DNA of 64,000 bases from CAYPEL01 sp036479985 (GTDB lineage: Bacteria; Pseudomonadota; Gammaproteobacteria; DSM-19610): contig CBDDAF010000003.1 of the NCBI GenBank assembly GCA_965224815.1, positions 2,914,001 through 2,978,000 of the forward strand, written 5' to 3'. Shown piece by piece: positions 53,387-60,421 of the stretch. A program made the position numbers and the translations under genes. The first letter of the stretch is position 1. Each line of letters starts with the position of its first letter. The notes beneath the pieces are model-generated. The model was not told the origin of the DNA. It made no database searches and saw nothing but the letters and a program-made list of their open reading frames with translations.

Positions 53387-53440
53387 GAGATCAAGGGGTC
53401 AGACTCGATTGAAAATCAAAGAACGAAAAGAGTACATGAA
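53387..53440 (+). repeat. Short repeat copy 2b and RAYT left flank
   Basis: GAGATCAAGGGGTCAGAC followed by TCGATTG and TCAAAGAACG. It closely matches copy 1a and its flank at 45301-45355. It precedes the RAYT remnant by about 45 bp and so may be the left end of that element. Confidence 0.8.
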
Positions 53441-53485
53441 TTAGTGAAACAGTTTTAAGGATGAACAGGCACAAGGAGGTGTCAC

Positions 53486-53915
53486 ATGGCAAGGCAGCCA
53501 CGATTTGTATTACCCGGTCAACCCCAGCATGTTATTCAGCGGGGTAATAACCGGGATGTGATTTTTGTAACGGAGGAAGATTACGAGTTTTATTTGGAAT
53601 AAGTTAGCGTCGGCCTGTCAGCGGTTTGAGTGTCAAGTACATGCGTATGTTCTGATGACCAATCATGCGCATCTACTCATGACACCCGATACCGAGAAAA
53701 GTATAAGTCAAAGAAAACGAAAGGGGACAGACTACGTTTAACAATGTTTTTTTAGTATAAGAATCTGTCGGATAACGAATAGAAATTATGTATTGGGAAA
53801 TGAACGTTTTAAACAAGAGGCTGAAAAGATGCGGGTTGGCGTGTCACGACAGACAAGCCCAGACGGCGGGACAGGCATCATTAAACGTGGACTGTCCCCT
53901 AAAGCTGTTAGGTGA
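53486..53915 (+). pseudogene. REP-associated tyrosine transposase (RAYT, Y1_Tnp) remnant
   Basis: ATG 53486 follows AAGGAGGT. The N-terminus MARQPRFVLPGQPQHVIQRG is characteristic of RAYTs. After FYLE (about 53600) one extra T shifts the frame; the next frame continues as KLASACQRFECQVHAYVLM and TNHAHLLM, containing the HxH metal-binding pair. The middle of the protein, including the catalytic Tyr, is missing. The C-terminal part resumes around 53754 in another frame (ITNRNYVLGNERFKQEAEKM, then GTGIIKRGLSPKAVR) and stops at 53913-53915. Imperfect inverted arms GGGGACAG...ACGTTTA lie at 53720-53740 and 53882-53900. The gene is inactive, but marks a RAYT element as the likely source of the surrounding repeats. 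Confidence 0.82.
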
Positions 53916-53919
53916 TGAA

Positions 53920-54231
53920 ATGAAAAATCTTGTATTTGGAGAAAGTGGCTTTGTTAATAAAGCAGAGGAATTATTTAATTCAGAGAAAGAGGTAGCCATT
54001 GTAATAAATGGCTGGAGAAAGAAATTATTATTACCTTATGTAAGAGAATTGATTGCTACATCTCATTCTGGTGATGAGTTAACTAATCCAAAATTTGGTT
54101 ATATAGTAAGGCTGCCATGGCTAGGGCCATTAATGGTTTGTTATGGCTTAGCTTTAGAAAGGAAAATGTATGTAAAAATCATAGAAACAGAAGATAAAAG
54201 AAGTGCGACATTAATTTTTTCCACCGAATAA
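53920..54231 (+). CDS. Orphan small protein (103 residues), possible immunity protein
   Basis: I choose ATG 53920, 5 bp after AGGTGA, because the longer open frame from 53788 runs through the RAYT remnant. The product begins MKNLVFGESGFVNKAEELFN and contains INGWRKKLLLPYVRELIA and YIVRLPWLGPLMVCYGLALE. It has no clear signal peptide. I do not recognise the family. AT-rich composition and its place between a mobile-element remnant and a short repeat, in an RHS neighbourhood, suggest an orphan immunity gene. Confidence 0.5.
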   Translation: MKNLVFGESGFVNKAEELFNSEKEVAIVINGWRKKLLLPYVRELIATSHSGDELTNPKFGYIVRLPWLGPLMVCYGLALERKMYVKIIETEDKRSATLIFSTE

Positions 54232-54244
54232 GAAAGTATATTTG

Positions 54245-54301
54245 AGATCAATAAGGCCAGACTCGATTGATCTAGAAGAATTGCTAAGTAGTTTTATGTA
54301 A
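54245..54301 (+). repeat. Short repeat copy 3
   Basis: GATCAATAAGGCCAGACTCG and ATTGATC, then TAGAAGAATTGCTAAGTAG, directly upstream of the second glutaredoxin-like copy. It matches copy 2a and its flank. Confidence 0.85.
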
Positions 54302-54309
54302 GGAAAAGT

Positions 54310-54576
54310 GTGATTAAGAAAATAGTATTGTTAGCTGTCGCGTTAGCCCTTTATCAAGGCTGGCAGCATTTCCGAACTCCGGCATTGGCCGGCGTGGCTG
54401 GCGAGCATAACGAGGTCATCATGTACTCCCTGACGACTTGTGGCTACTGCAAAGCCAAGGCGCGAGATTTAAAAGCCGCGGGCATTGGCTTTACGGAGTA
54501 TTACATCGACAAGGATACACGGCGGCGTGATGAGTTAAACCATGAGATCAAGGGGTCAGAGTACTTGATTACATGA
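54310..54576 (+). pseudogene. Glutaredoxin-like protein, 3'-truncated copy
   Basis: This copy starts GTG 54310 and is nearly identical in protein to the intact gene at 45428 through TRRRDELN (residue 77). It includes the signal region and the TTCGYCKAKA dithiol motif. There it breaks into the short repeat (HEIKGSEYLIT, then stop). The cis-Pro segment and last helix are lost, so a functional thioredoxin fold is unlikely. Its end overlaps the start of the next ORF by 4 bp. Confidence 0.85.
54545..54572 (+). repeat. Short repeat copy 4 at a glutaredoxin break point
   Basis: AGATCAAGGGGTCAGAGTAC then TTGATT. It marks the exact end of homology of the truncated glutaredoxin copy and abuts the next ORF start. 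Confidence 0.85.
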
Positions 54577-54917
54577 AAGCAAGTTTTAATTTGGCTGGTA
54601 AAGAAGTGACTGTTGTGCGAAGAATATCAGGGGTCGAGGAATATTATGTTAATCAAAACCTTGTTATGAAAGAAAAAATGAGTGATTGTAAGGCCGTACG
54701 GAAACTAAATATTGAAGGGAAGGATGTTACATTTAACTATGAATTCTGTGAGCCCGTAGAATATTATTGTCAAGTACTTGTTGATGGAAAAATATTTATA
54801 CGAGACCTCTTTCCTGGTTTTATTCAAGCAAAACTTATTGGAGAAAAGACTAGGAAACTTAGATTATCAATATTAATCCTTCTTGTTATAAGTGTATTTT
54901 ATTTTTTTCTAGGATAA
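54573..54917 (+). CDS. Orphan small membrane-anchored protein (114 residues)
   Basis: ATG 54573 overlaps the stop of the truncated glutaredoxin frame; no good ribosome-binding site precedes it, so it may rely on coupling or have lost its own leader. The product has a beta-rich soluble part (FNLAGKEVTVVRRISGVEEY, KDVTFNYEFCEPVEYYCQVL) and one C-terminal membrane helix (LSILILLVISVFYFFLG) after a basic stretch. No family was recognised. AT-rich codon use differs from the RHS genes. Such small tail-anchored proteins beside RHS tips are often immunity proteins; that is inference. Confidence 0.5.
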   Translation: MKASFNLAGKEVTVVRRISGVEEYYVNQNLVMKEKMSDCKAVRKLNIEGKDVTFNYEFCEPVEYYCQVLVDGKIFIRDLFPGFIQAKLIGEKTRKLRLSILILLVISVFYFFLG

Positions 54918-54939
54918 AGAATAAAAAAAGAATAATAGC

Positions 54940-55000
54940 AGATCAATGGGGTCAGACTCGAGTGATCTACGAAGAGTAACTGAGTAGAAGTAAGTAAGGA
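54940..55000 (+). repeat. Short repeat copy 5
   Basis: AGATCAATGGGGTCAGACTC then GAGTGATC. It lies upstream of the third long glutaredoxin copy, with a diverged flank (TACGAAGAGTAACTGAGTAG). Confidence 0.8.
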
Positions 55001-55005
55001 AATGT

Positions 55006-55353
55006 GTGATTAAGAAAATATTATTATTAGCTGTCGCGTTAGCCCTTTATCAAGGCTGGCAGCATTTCCGCACTCCGGCATTGGCCGGTGTGGCTGGCGA
55101 GCATAACGAGGTCATCATGTACTCGCTGACGACCTGTGGCTACTGCAAAGCCAAAGCGCGTGATTTAAAAGCCGCGGGTATTGGCTTTACGGAGTATTAC
55201 ATTGACAAGGATACACGGCGGCGTGATGAGTTAAACCAGAAACTGGCGCAGGCAGGCTTGCCGCCACGCCAATACGGCACACCGATACTGGATGTGCACG
55301 GGGCAATGCTACCCAATAATCCGTCAATAAAATCAAGGGGTCAGAGTGCTTGA
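55006..55353 (+). pseudogene. Glutaredoxin-like protein, copy with disrupted C-terminus
   Basis: This copy starts GTG 55006. It matches the intact copy through the dithiol motif, the cis-Pro motif (RQYGTPILDVHG) and PNNPS (about residue 106). Then the short repeat interrupts it and the frame ends with IKSRGQSA. Only the last ~12 residues are replaced, so this copy might still fold. Its break point is different from the copies at 53.36 and 54.31 kb but is at the same repeat. Confidence 0.8.
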
Positions 55354-55432
55354 TTGAGGAATGTGCAAGCTACTGTGAACAGATCAATAGGGTCAAGACT
55401 CGATTAAGAAATACAAGGTGTCAGATTTAATT
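55330..55432 (+). repeat. Short repeat copies 6 and 7
   Basis: Copy 6 (55330-55355, ATCAAGGGGTCAGAGTGCTT) marks the break in the preceding glutaredoxin copy. Copy 7 (55381-55406) carries one inserted A (GGGTCAAGACTCGATT). A related AAGGTGTCAGATTTAATTA follows at 55414-55432 and is repeated ahead of RHS3. Confidence 0.8.
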
Positions 55433-55551
55433 AAAAGAATTAAAGAGGTTAGTTCCAGTTAATTTTACAGAAACACGACGTCACGTTACATAAAGAATAA
55501 GTCGTCAGGCACGGATAGCAAAGTAACGATTCGTAAAAGAGGAAGCAAAGA

Positions 55552-55647
55552 ATGGACGTAAGAAAATGGATGGCATTGACCGGTGTTTGGCAGGCGTCGT
55601 TGACGCGGCCGAAACTTGTGTGCGTGTCTCTATTATTTGCGGGTTAG
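55552..55647 (+). CDS. Possible 31-residue leader ORF ahead of RHS2
   Basis: ATG 55552 follows AGAGGAAG by about 9 bp and encodes MDVRKWMALTGVWQASLTRP followed by KLVCVSLLFAG and TAG, 14 bp before the RHS2 start. The same ORF with two conservative and two silent changes precedes RHS3 at 60313. A basic start plus hydrophobic end could be a leader or translational-coupling peptide. It may simply be duplicated together with the RHS gene. Confidence 0.35.
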   Translation: MDVRKWMALTGVWQASLTRPKLVCVSLLFAG

Positions 55648-55661
55648 CGTTTTTAAAAGCA

Positions 55662-58600
55662 ATGATAAAAATGATAAATAACCGAAACCCATTAATGGTT
55701 AACACAAGTCGTACGGGCGGGTTTGCCCGGTGGTTGCTATTGATGTTGCTTTGCCTTGGACTTAGCGATGCTGTCAAGGCGGTTGCCTTTGTCGGTGTCA
55801 CGTCGAAGGTGCCACACACGGGTTCACAATTTGGTGCGCACCGGGAGACAGTCGAAGACTTTCGAGTCAAAGTGTTGGGTGGCACTGTGCGGGTGACGCG
55901 CACTTGGGAAGGTGAAGACAAACAGTGGTACATCAATCGACGCTGGGCGCCGCTGGTGGTGGAGTACCAGATCGGCAGCTGTGTGGTCAGTGGTTCGAAC
56001 CGAGTCTTCGCGATCGGTGGCGGCGGCGGTGGCGGCGGTGGCGGTGGTGCGGGATCAGTCGGTGGCGGGGGATCCAGTACCGGATCGAGTAGCAACGTGC
56101 TTGAGACCTGTTCGATCAAGCGAGGTGCGGTGAACTTTCATGGCGGTGGCCAGGCGATCACCAATGTGGTCAGCCACCCGGCGAACAACACACAGATTCG
56201 AATACAGGCACGTGACGCGGCGGGCAAAGTCACCCAGGCACGCTGGGAAAACCGCCAGGGCGACTGGATTGATTACGCCGTACACGCCAGTGGCGGTCTA
56301 TTGCCGACACGGTACGGTGACCGCAACGATATCCAGGTGACGCTGCAATACGCCACCGATGGCAAGTTGACCGGTGTCCTGGATCAACACGGTACCCAAG
56401 TACTCTGGTATGAATATAACGGAGCCGGACAAGTCTCGGCGGTGCGGGATTACAGCAACCGGCGGGTGGAATACACCTACAACAGCCAACTGACGAGCGT
56501 CAAGGACGTGCGCGGCCATAGCTGGTTGTACACCTATGACAGCAGCAACACACTCAAGACCAAAACGGATCCGGAAGGGCGTACCACCACCTTAAGCTAC
56601 GGCCCCAACGGGGTGCTGGCAAGCAGCCTGGATCAGGACGGTGTGGGTAAAAGCTATCAATACGAATACGACAAGACGAAACGGGAGTATTACAAACAAG
56701 AGAAGAGTAGCTCGGGACGAATCAAGGAAACCTGGTACGACCGCGAAGGCGATATTATTCGCCGTGATGTCGGCGGCCGTACGGTATCGACTATTGCTAA
56801 AGACAAGCGTGATGAAATCGAAACCGATGGGACGGGCAATAAGACGCGCCGTGAAATGGATCAATGGGACAACATCACTAAGATCCTCTATCCGGATAAC
56901 AGCACCGAGACGACGACGTATGACCCGGTGTACTCGAATATCCTGGAGGAAATCAATGCCAACGGTGTGATCACCCGCTACGAATACGATGCCAAAGGCA
57001 ACCGCACGAAGATGACCGAAGCGGCGGGACTGCCGGAGCAACGCATTACCACGTACACCTACGACACCTTTGGCCAGCGGTTAACCACGACACGCCAGGC
57101 AGATGCGGTCACAGCGGCAGTGACCCAAATCTCAACCTATGACGCCTACGGTAATGAACTCACCAATACCGACGGTGCGGGCCACAAAACCACTTACACC
57201 TATGACGTGATGAGTAATGTGCTGACGCGCAAAGATCCCAGAAACAAGATCTGGACAAACACCTATGATGCAAGCGGCAATCTGACCAGTGAGACGGATC
57301 CACTGAATCATGCGACCGCCTATCAGTATGACAAAGTGAAAAACCGAACCAGGACAAATGAAGCGAACGGGGCGATCACGCAGTTTGCCTTTGATGGCCG
57401 CAACCGGCTCATCGAAACTACGGATGCGCTTAACCATAAAACCCAACTGCGTTATGACGATGACGGGAATATTACTCAGCGTATCGATGCAGCTGGGCAT
57501 GCCATCACCCTGGGTTATGACCTAGAAGGACGGCTGAACAAAATCACGGACGGTAACGGCAATGTGATTACCTACCAGTATGTTGCGAATAATACTGTGG
57601 GTGCAGGACAAGTCAGTAAGATCATTTATCCCACGTACGTACAAGAATTTTACTATGACAAGTTATCCCGGTTAGCGCGGAAGATGGAAGTGCTGAGTGC
57701 CTCGTTGAAGCAGACAACGTTGCGTGTCTACGATAAAAAAGGCAATGTCACCCAAAGCATCGATGCAGAAGGACGGGTGACACAGTCGGTTTATGATGCC
57801 TATGATCGGTTGACTCAGCAGACCGATGCGTTATCCGGTGTCACACGCTACGCCTATGATAACCGGGACAATCTGATTGTAGTGACAGATCCTGAGATCA
57901 GCACAACCACCTATACGTACGATAAGAACGATCAACAACTGACGGAAGTACGACCGCAGGGTGGCGTTTTGACCTCTACCTATGATCCTGCAGGCAATCT
58001 TGTTGATCATATCGATGCCAACGGACGTAAGCAAAGTTACCTGGTTGATGATGCAAATCGGACTGTTGCCGTCAATGTCTATGCTGATGCAAGTAATACA
58101 GGCCAGACTAAAACCATTAACCTGGCATATGACCTTGTCAACAACCTGGGTGGTTACAACGACGGGGCAACGTCGACAACGTATCAGTACGATCTGCTCA
58201 AACAATTGACCCAGGTTGCTACTGACTTTGGCGGTTTCAGTAAGACCATCGGCTATAGTTATTCACCCACCGGACTCAAGGCCACCTTTACCAGGCCGGA
58301 TAGCGTGGTTGTGACATACAGTTATGATGCGGCTGACCAATTGATTGCCTTGCAGATCCCGAACGAAGGTGCGCTGACGATCAACCAATACCAGTGGAAC
58401 CAACCCGCGCAAGTGACGTTACCCGGGGGGCACAAGCAGAGCTACAGTTACGACCCCTTGCAGCGGGTTACTCACATACTGTCAAAGGATGCCGCCGACA
58501 ACACACTCATGGACTTCCAATATACCTACGATAAAACCAGCAACATCACGCAAAAGCAAACCGAGTATGGCGCACATGCCTATGTGTATGATGCGTTGGA

Positions 58601-59756
58601 TCGGCTCACTCAGACTGACAATCCAACGTTAACCGATGAAGCCTATACCTATAACAAGGTGGGCAACCGGTTAACCGATAGTCGTCAACCCGGCAACTGG
58701 GGTTATAACGCCGATCACCAACTGACGGGTATTGGTACTGATACGTTTCAGTATGACGCTGGAGGCAATCTGATCAAGAAAGTGAAGGGTGGGCAAACCA
58801 CCGACTTCCTTTATAACAACGAGAACCGGCTCAGCGAAGTGAAACAGGGCGTCAACACGATCGCTCGCTATACTTATGATCCGTTTGGGCGTCGGATCAA
58901 AAAAGAAGCCGGTGGACAAATAATTTACTTCCTGTATGCGGATGAAGGGCTGGTGGCGGAATACGACAGTACGGGCAATGAGATCCGGCAGTACGGTTAT
59001 CAACCGGACGGACTTTGGGGTACGGATCCACTGTACTTAAAAGCAAACGGTCAATATTACTATTATCAGAATGACCATCTGGGCACACCGCAAAAACTCA
59101 TCGCAAAGAACGGTGCAACGGTGTGGTCTGCGAAAGCGTACGCGTTTGGGGAGACAATAATTGATTCGAGTTCGAGTGTTGTTAATCCACTGAGGTTTCC
59201 GGGTCAGTACTATGACTCAGAGACTAGGCTGAATTACAACTACTTTCGATATTATGATTCAAGCATTGGGAGATATTTGACCGCTGACCCAATGGATTTA
59301 ATCCCAGGGCGAAATCCTTCTCATAATTTGATTAGTCCGCTTTCGTTCCTCAATTCTCAAATTCCATTGCAGACGTTGATACAAGTGCGCGGCGTTGAAC
59401 ACCCATATGGGTATGCAGGCAATAATTCGCTAAATGGTATAGATCCGACAGGCGAGTTAGTAGTTGCCGGTAGTATTTGTGCTGCCTTAGGAGGGTTAGA
59501 TACTCTTCTGACTATAGAGGACCTTGGTAGGCAGTCGGAGGAGATTAATTCCATACAGGAAAACATCAATCGGTTAGAAAATTCTTGCGATGTTGCAGAG
59601 AGGCCTCAGTGGTACCAAGATTACATTGATAACTTAAAGCGACAACAGTTTAAAAAGATTGCGGATAAAATATCTGCGCAAAAATACTTTTTTGCAAAAG
59701 GTGGGGCTTTTGCTATCGCATGTGTAATTGCTTGGTCTCCGCTCGTGCCTTTTTAG
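55662..59756 (+). CDS. Exported RHS/YD-repeat protein (RHS2)
   Basis: I choose ATG 55662 (MIKMINNRN) rather than the frame-open start at 55566, because the matching RHS3 region carries a one-base deletion that closes the longer frame. The product has 1,364 residues with a signal peptide (WLLLMLLCLGLSDAVKA), the N-terminal domain shared with RHS1 and RHS3 (FGAHRETVEDFRVKVLGG, QWYINRRWAPLVVEYQ), and a poly-Gly linker of 11 Gly. YD repeats follow, then an RHS core (YYQNDHLGTPQKLIAKNG, NPLRFPGQYYDSETRLNYNY). The core end differs from RHS1 (RYLTADPMDLIPGRNPSHN, then YGYAGNNSLNGIDPTGE). A ~100-residue tip with a coiled-coil-like segment and a hydrophobic end (FAIACVIAWSPLVPF) closes it; its activity is unknown. 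Confidence 0.87.
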   Translation: MIKMINNRNPLMVNTSRTGGFARWLLLMLLCLGLSDAVKAVAFVGVTSKVPHTGSQFGAHRETVEDFRVKVLGGTVRVTRTWEGEDKQWYINRRWAPLVVEYQIGSCVVSGSNRVFAIGGGGGGGGGGGAGSVGGGGSSTGSSSNVLETCSIKRGAVNFHGGGQAITNVVSHPANNTQIRIQARDAAGKVTQARWENRQGDWIDYAVHASGGLLPTRYGDRNDIQVTLQYATDGKLTGVLDQHGTQVLWYEYNGAGQVSAVRDYSNRRVEYTYNSQLTSVKDVRGHSWLYTYDSSNTLKTKTDPEGRTTTLSYGPNGVLASSLDQDGVGKSYQYEYDKTKREYYKQEKSSSGRIKETWYDREGDIIRRDVGGRTVSTIAKDKRDEIETDGTGNKTRREMDQWDNITKILYPDNSTETTTYDPVYSNILEEINANGVITRYEYDAKGNRTKMTEAAGLPEQRITTYTYDTFGQRLTTTRQADAVTAAVTQISTYDAYGNELTNTDGAGHKTTYTYDVMSNVLTRKDPRNKIWTNTYDASGNLTSETDPLNHATAYQYDKVKNRTRTNEANGAITQFAFDGRNRLIETTDALNHKTQLRYDDDGNITQRIDAAGHAITLGYDLEGRLNKITDGNGNVITYQYVANNTVGAGQVSKIIYPTYVQEFYYDKLSRLARKMEVLSASLKQTTLRVYDKKGNVTQSIDAEGRVTQSVYDAYDRLTQQTDALSGVTRYAYDNRDNLIVVTDPEISTTTYTYDKNDQQLTEVRPQGGVLTSTYDPAGNLVDHIDANGRKQSYLVDDANRTVAVNVYADASNTGQTKTINLAYDLVNNLGGYNDGATSTTYQYDLLKQLTQVATDFGGFSKTIGYSYSPTGLKATFTRPDSVVVTYSYDAADQLIALQIPNEGALTINQYQWNQPAQVTLPGGHKQSYSYDPLQRVTHILSKDAADNTLMDFQYTYDKTSNITQKQTEYGAHAYVYDALDRLTQTDNPTLTDEAYTYNKVGNRLTDSRQPGNWGYNADHQLTGIGTDTFQYDAGGNLIKKVKGGQTTDFLYNNENRLSEVKQGVNTIARYTYDPFGRRIKKEAGGQIIYFLYADEGLVAEYDSTGNEIRQYGYQPDGLWGTDPLYLKANGQYYYYQNDHLGTPQKLIAKNGATVWSAKAYAFGETIIDSSSSVVNPLRFPGQYYDSETRLNYNYFRYYDSSIGRYLTADPMDLIPGRNPSHNLISPLSFLNSQIPLQTLIQVRGVEHPYGYAGNNSLNGIDPTGELVVAGSICAALGGLDTLLTIEDLGRQSEEINSIQENINRLENSCDVAERPQWYQDYIDNLKRQQFKKIADKISAQKYFFAKGGAFAIACVIAWSPLVPF

Positions 59757-59778
59757 AGCTAACTGCATTGGAGTGAAT

Positions 59779-60078
59779 ATGATATATATGCAAGCGTCAG
59801 TGATAATTTTTATATGTGCACTTATTGGGGTTGGTGTCTGGGCTAGTAGAGTGAAGCCGGAAAAAAGTATTTTGGATAAATACTCTAAAATGATGTTCGT
59901 AAATTCAACGTTGCCATTCTCCCATTCTTGGCGTTCAGAGGTAGATGAGAAAGATATTGGCAAATTTGTAGTCTACAGAAAAAGAATGCTCATTCTTTAC
60001 GGCATGAATTTAATTGTGTTCGCCTTATTGGTCATAATCGTCCTAAATTTTGAATCTTTCTACAATGTGCGAAAATAA
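59779..60078 (+). CDS. Small two-helix membrane protein, candidate RHS2 immunity protein
   Basis: ATG 59779 follows GGAG by 5 bp; the longer open frame from 59728 overlaps the RHS2 end and lacks such a site. The 99-residue product has two membrane segments (ASVIIFICALIGVGVWAS and LILYGMNLIVFALLVIIVLN) around a basic middle part. It lies 22 bp after the RHS2 stop, as expected for an immunity gene of a tip that acts at or through the inner membrane. The RHS2 tip itself has a hydrophobic C-terminus. No family was recognised. Confidence 0.6.
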   Translation: MIYMQASVIIFICALIGVGVWASRVKPEKSILDKYSKMMFVNSTLPFSHSWRSEVDEKDIGKFVVYRKRMLILYGMNLIVFALLVIIVLNFESFYNVRK

Positions 60079-60080
60079 TA

Positions 60081-60190
60081 GAATCAAGGGGCCAGATCAT
60101 TTGATAGATCAATTAGGGTCAGACTCGATTGATCTAGAAGAATTACCAAGTAATCTTAAAGAAATAAAAGGTGTCAGATTTAATTAAAAG
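60081..60190 (+). repeat. Short repeat cluster 8 between RHS2 cassette and RHS3
   Basis: Three members lie in tandem: 60081-60104 (ATCAAGGGGCCAGATCATTT), 60106-60134 (GATCAATTAGGGTCAGACTC then GATTGATCT) and 60167-60187 (AAAGGTGTCAGATTTAATTA). The order of variants mirrors that ahead of RHS2, so they appear to mark cassette boundaries. Confidence 0.85.
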
Positions 60191-60312
60191 AATCAATGAG
60201 GTTAGTTCCAATTTATTTTACAGAAACGCAGCGCCACGTTTCGTATTACGCAGAGAATTAAGTCGTCAGGCACGGATAGCAAAGTAACGATTCGTAAAAG
60301 AGGAAGCAAAGA

Positions 60313-60408
60313 ATGGACGTAAGAAAATGGATGGCATTGACCGGTGTTTGGCAAACGTCGTTGACGCGGCCGAAACTTGTGTGCGTGTCCCTATTATTTA
60401 CGGGTTAG
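60313..60408 (+). CDS. Possible 31-residue leader ORF ahead of RHS3
   Basis: This is a homologue of the ORF at 55552, with the same length and ribosome-binding site. Differences change two Ala codons to Thr and leave two others silent. It ends 13 bp before the RHS3 start. Confidence 0.35.
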   Translation: MDVRKWMALTGVWQTSLTRPKLVCVSLLFTG

Positions 60409-60421
60409 CGTTTTAAAAGCA

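Noticed and set aside
53788..53919. Longer N-terminus for the small gene at 53920
   Set aside because: These codons run through the C-terminal part of the RAYT remnant in another frame; a better ribosome-binding site precedes ATG 53920.
55566..55661. Longer N-terminus for RHS2 starting at 55566
   Set aside because: The matching region of RHS3 has a one-base deletion that breaks this frame, and the signal peptide fits better with the start at 55662.
53291..60190. Short repeats as a CRISPR array
   Set aside because: Spacing is irregular (tens to thousands of bases), the copies flank genes rather than unique short spacers, and no cas gene is present.
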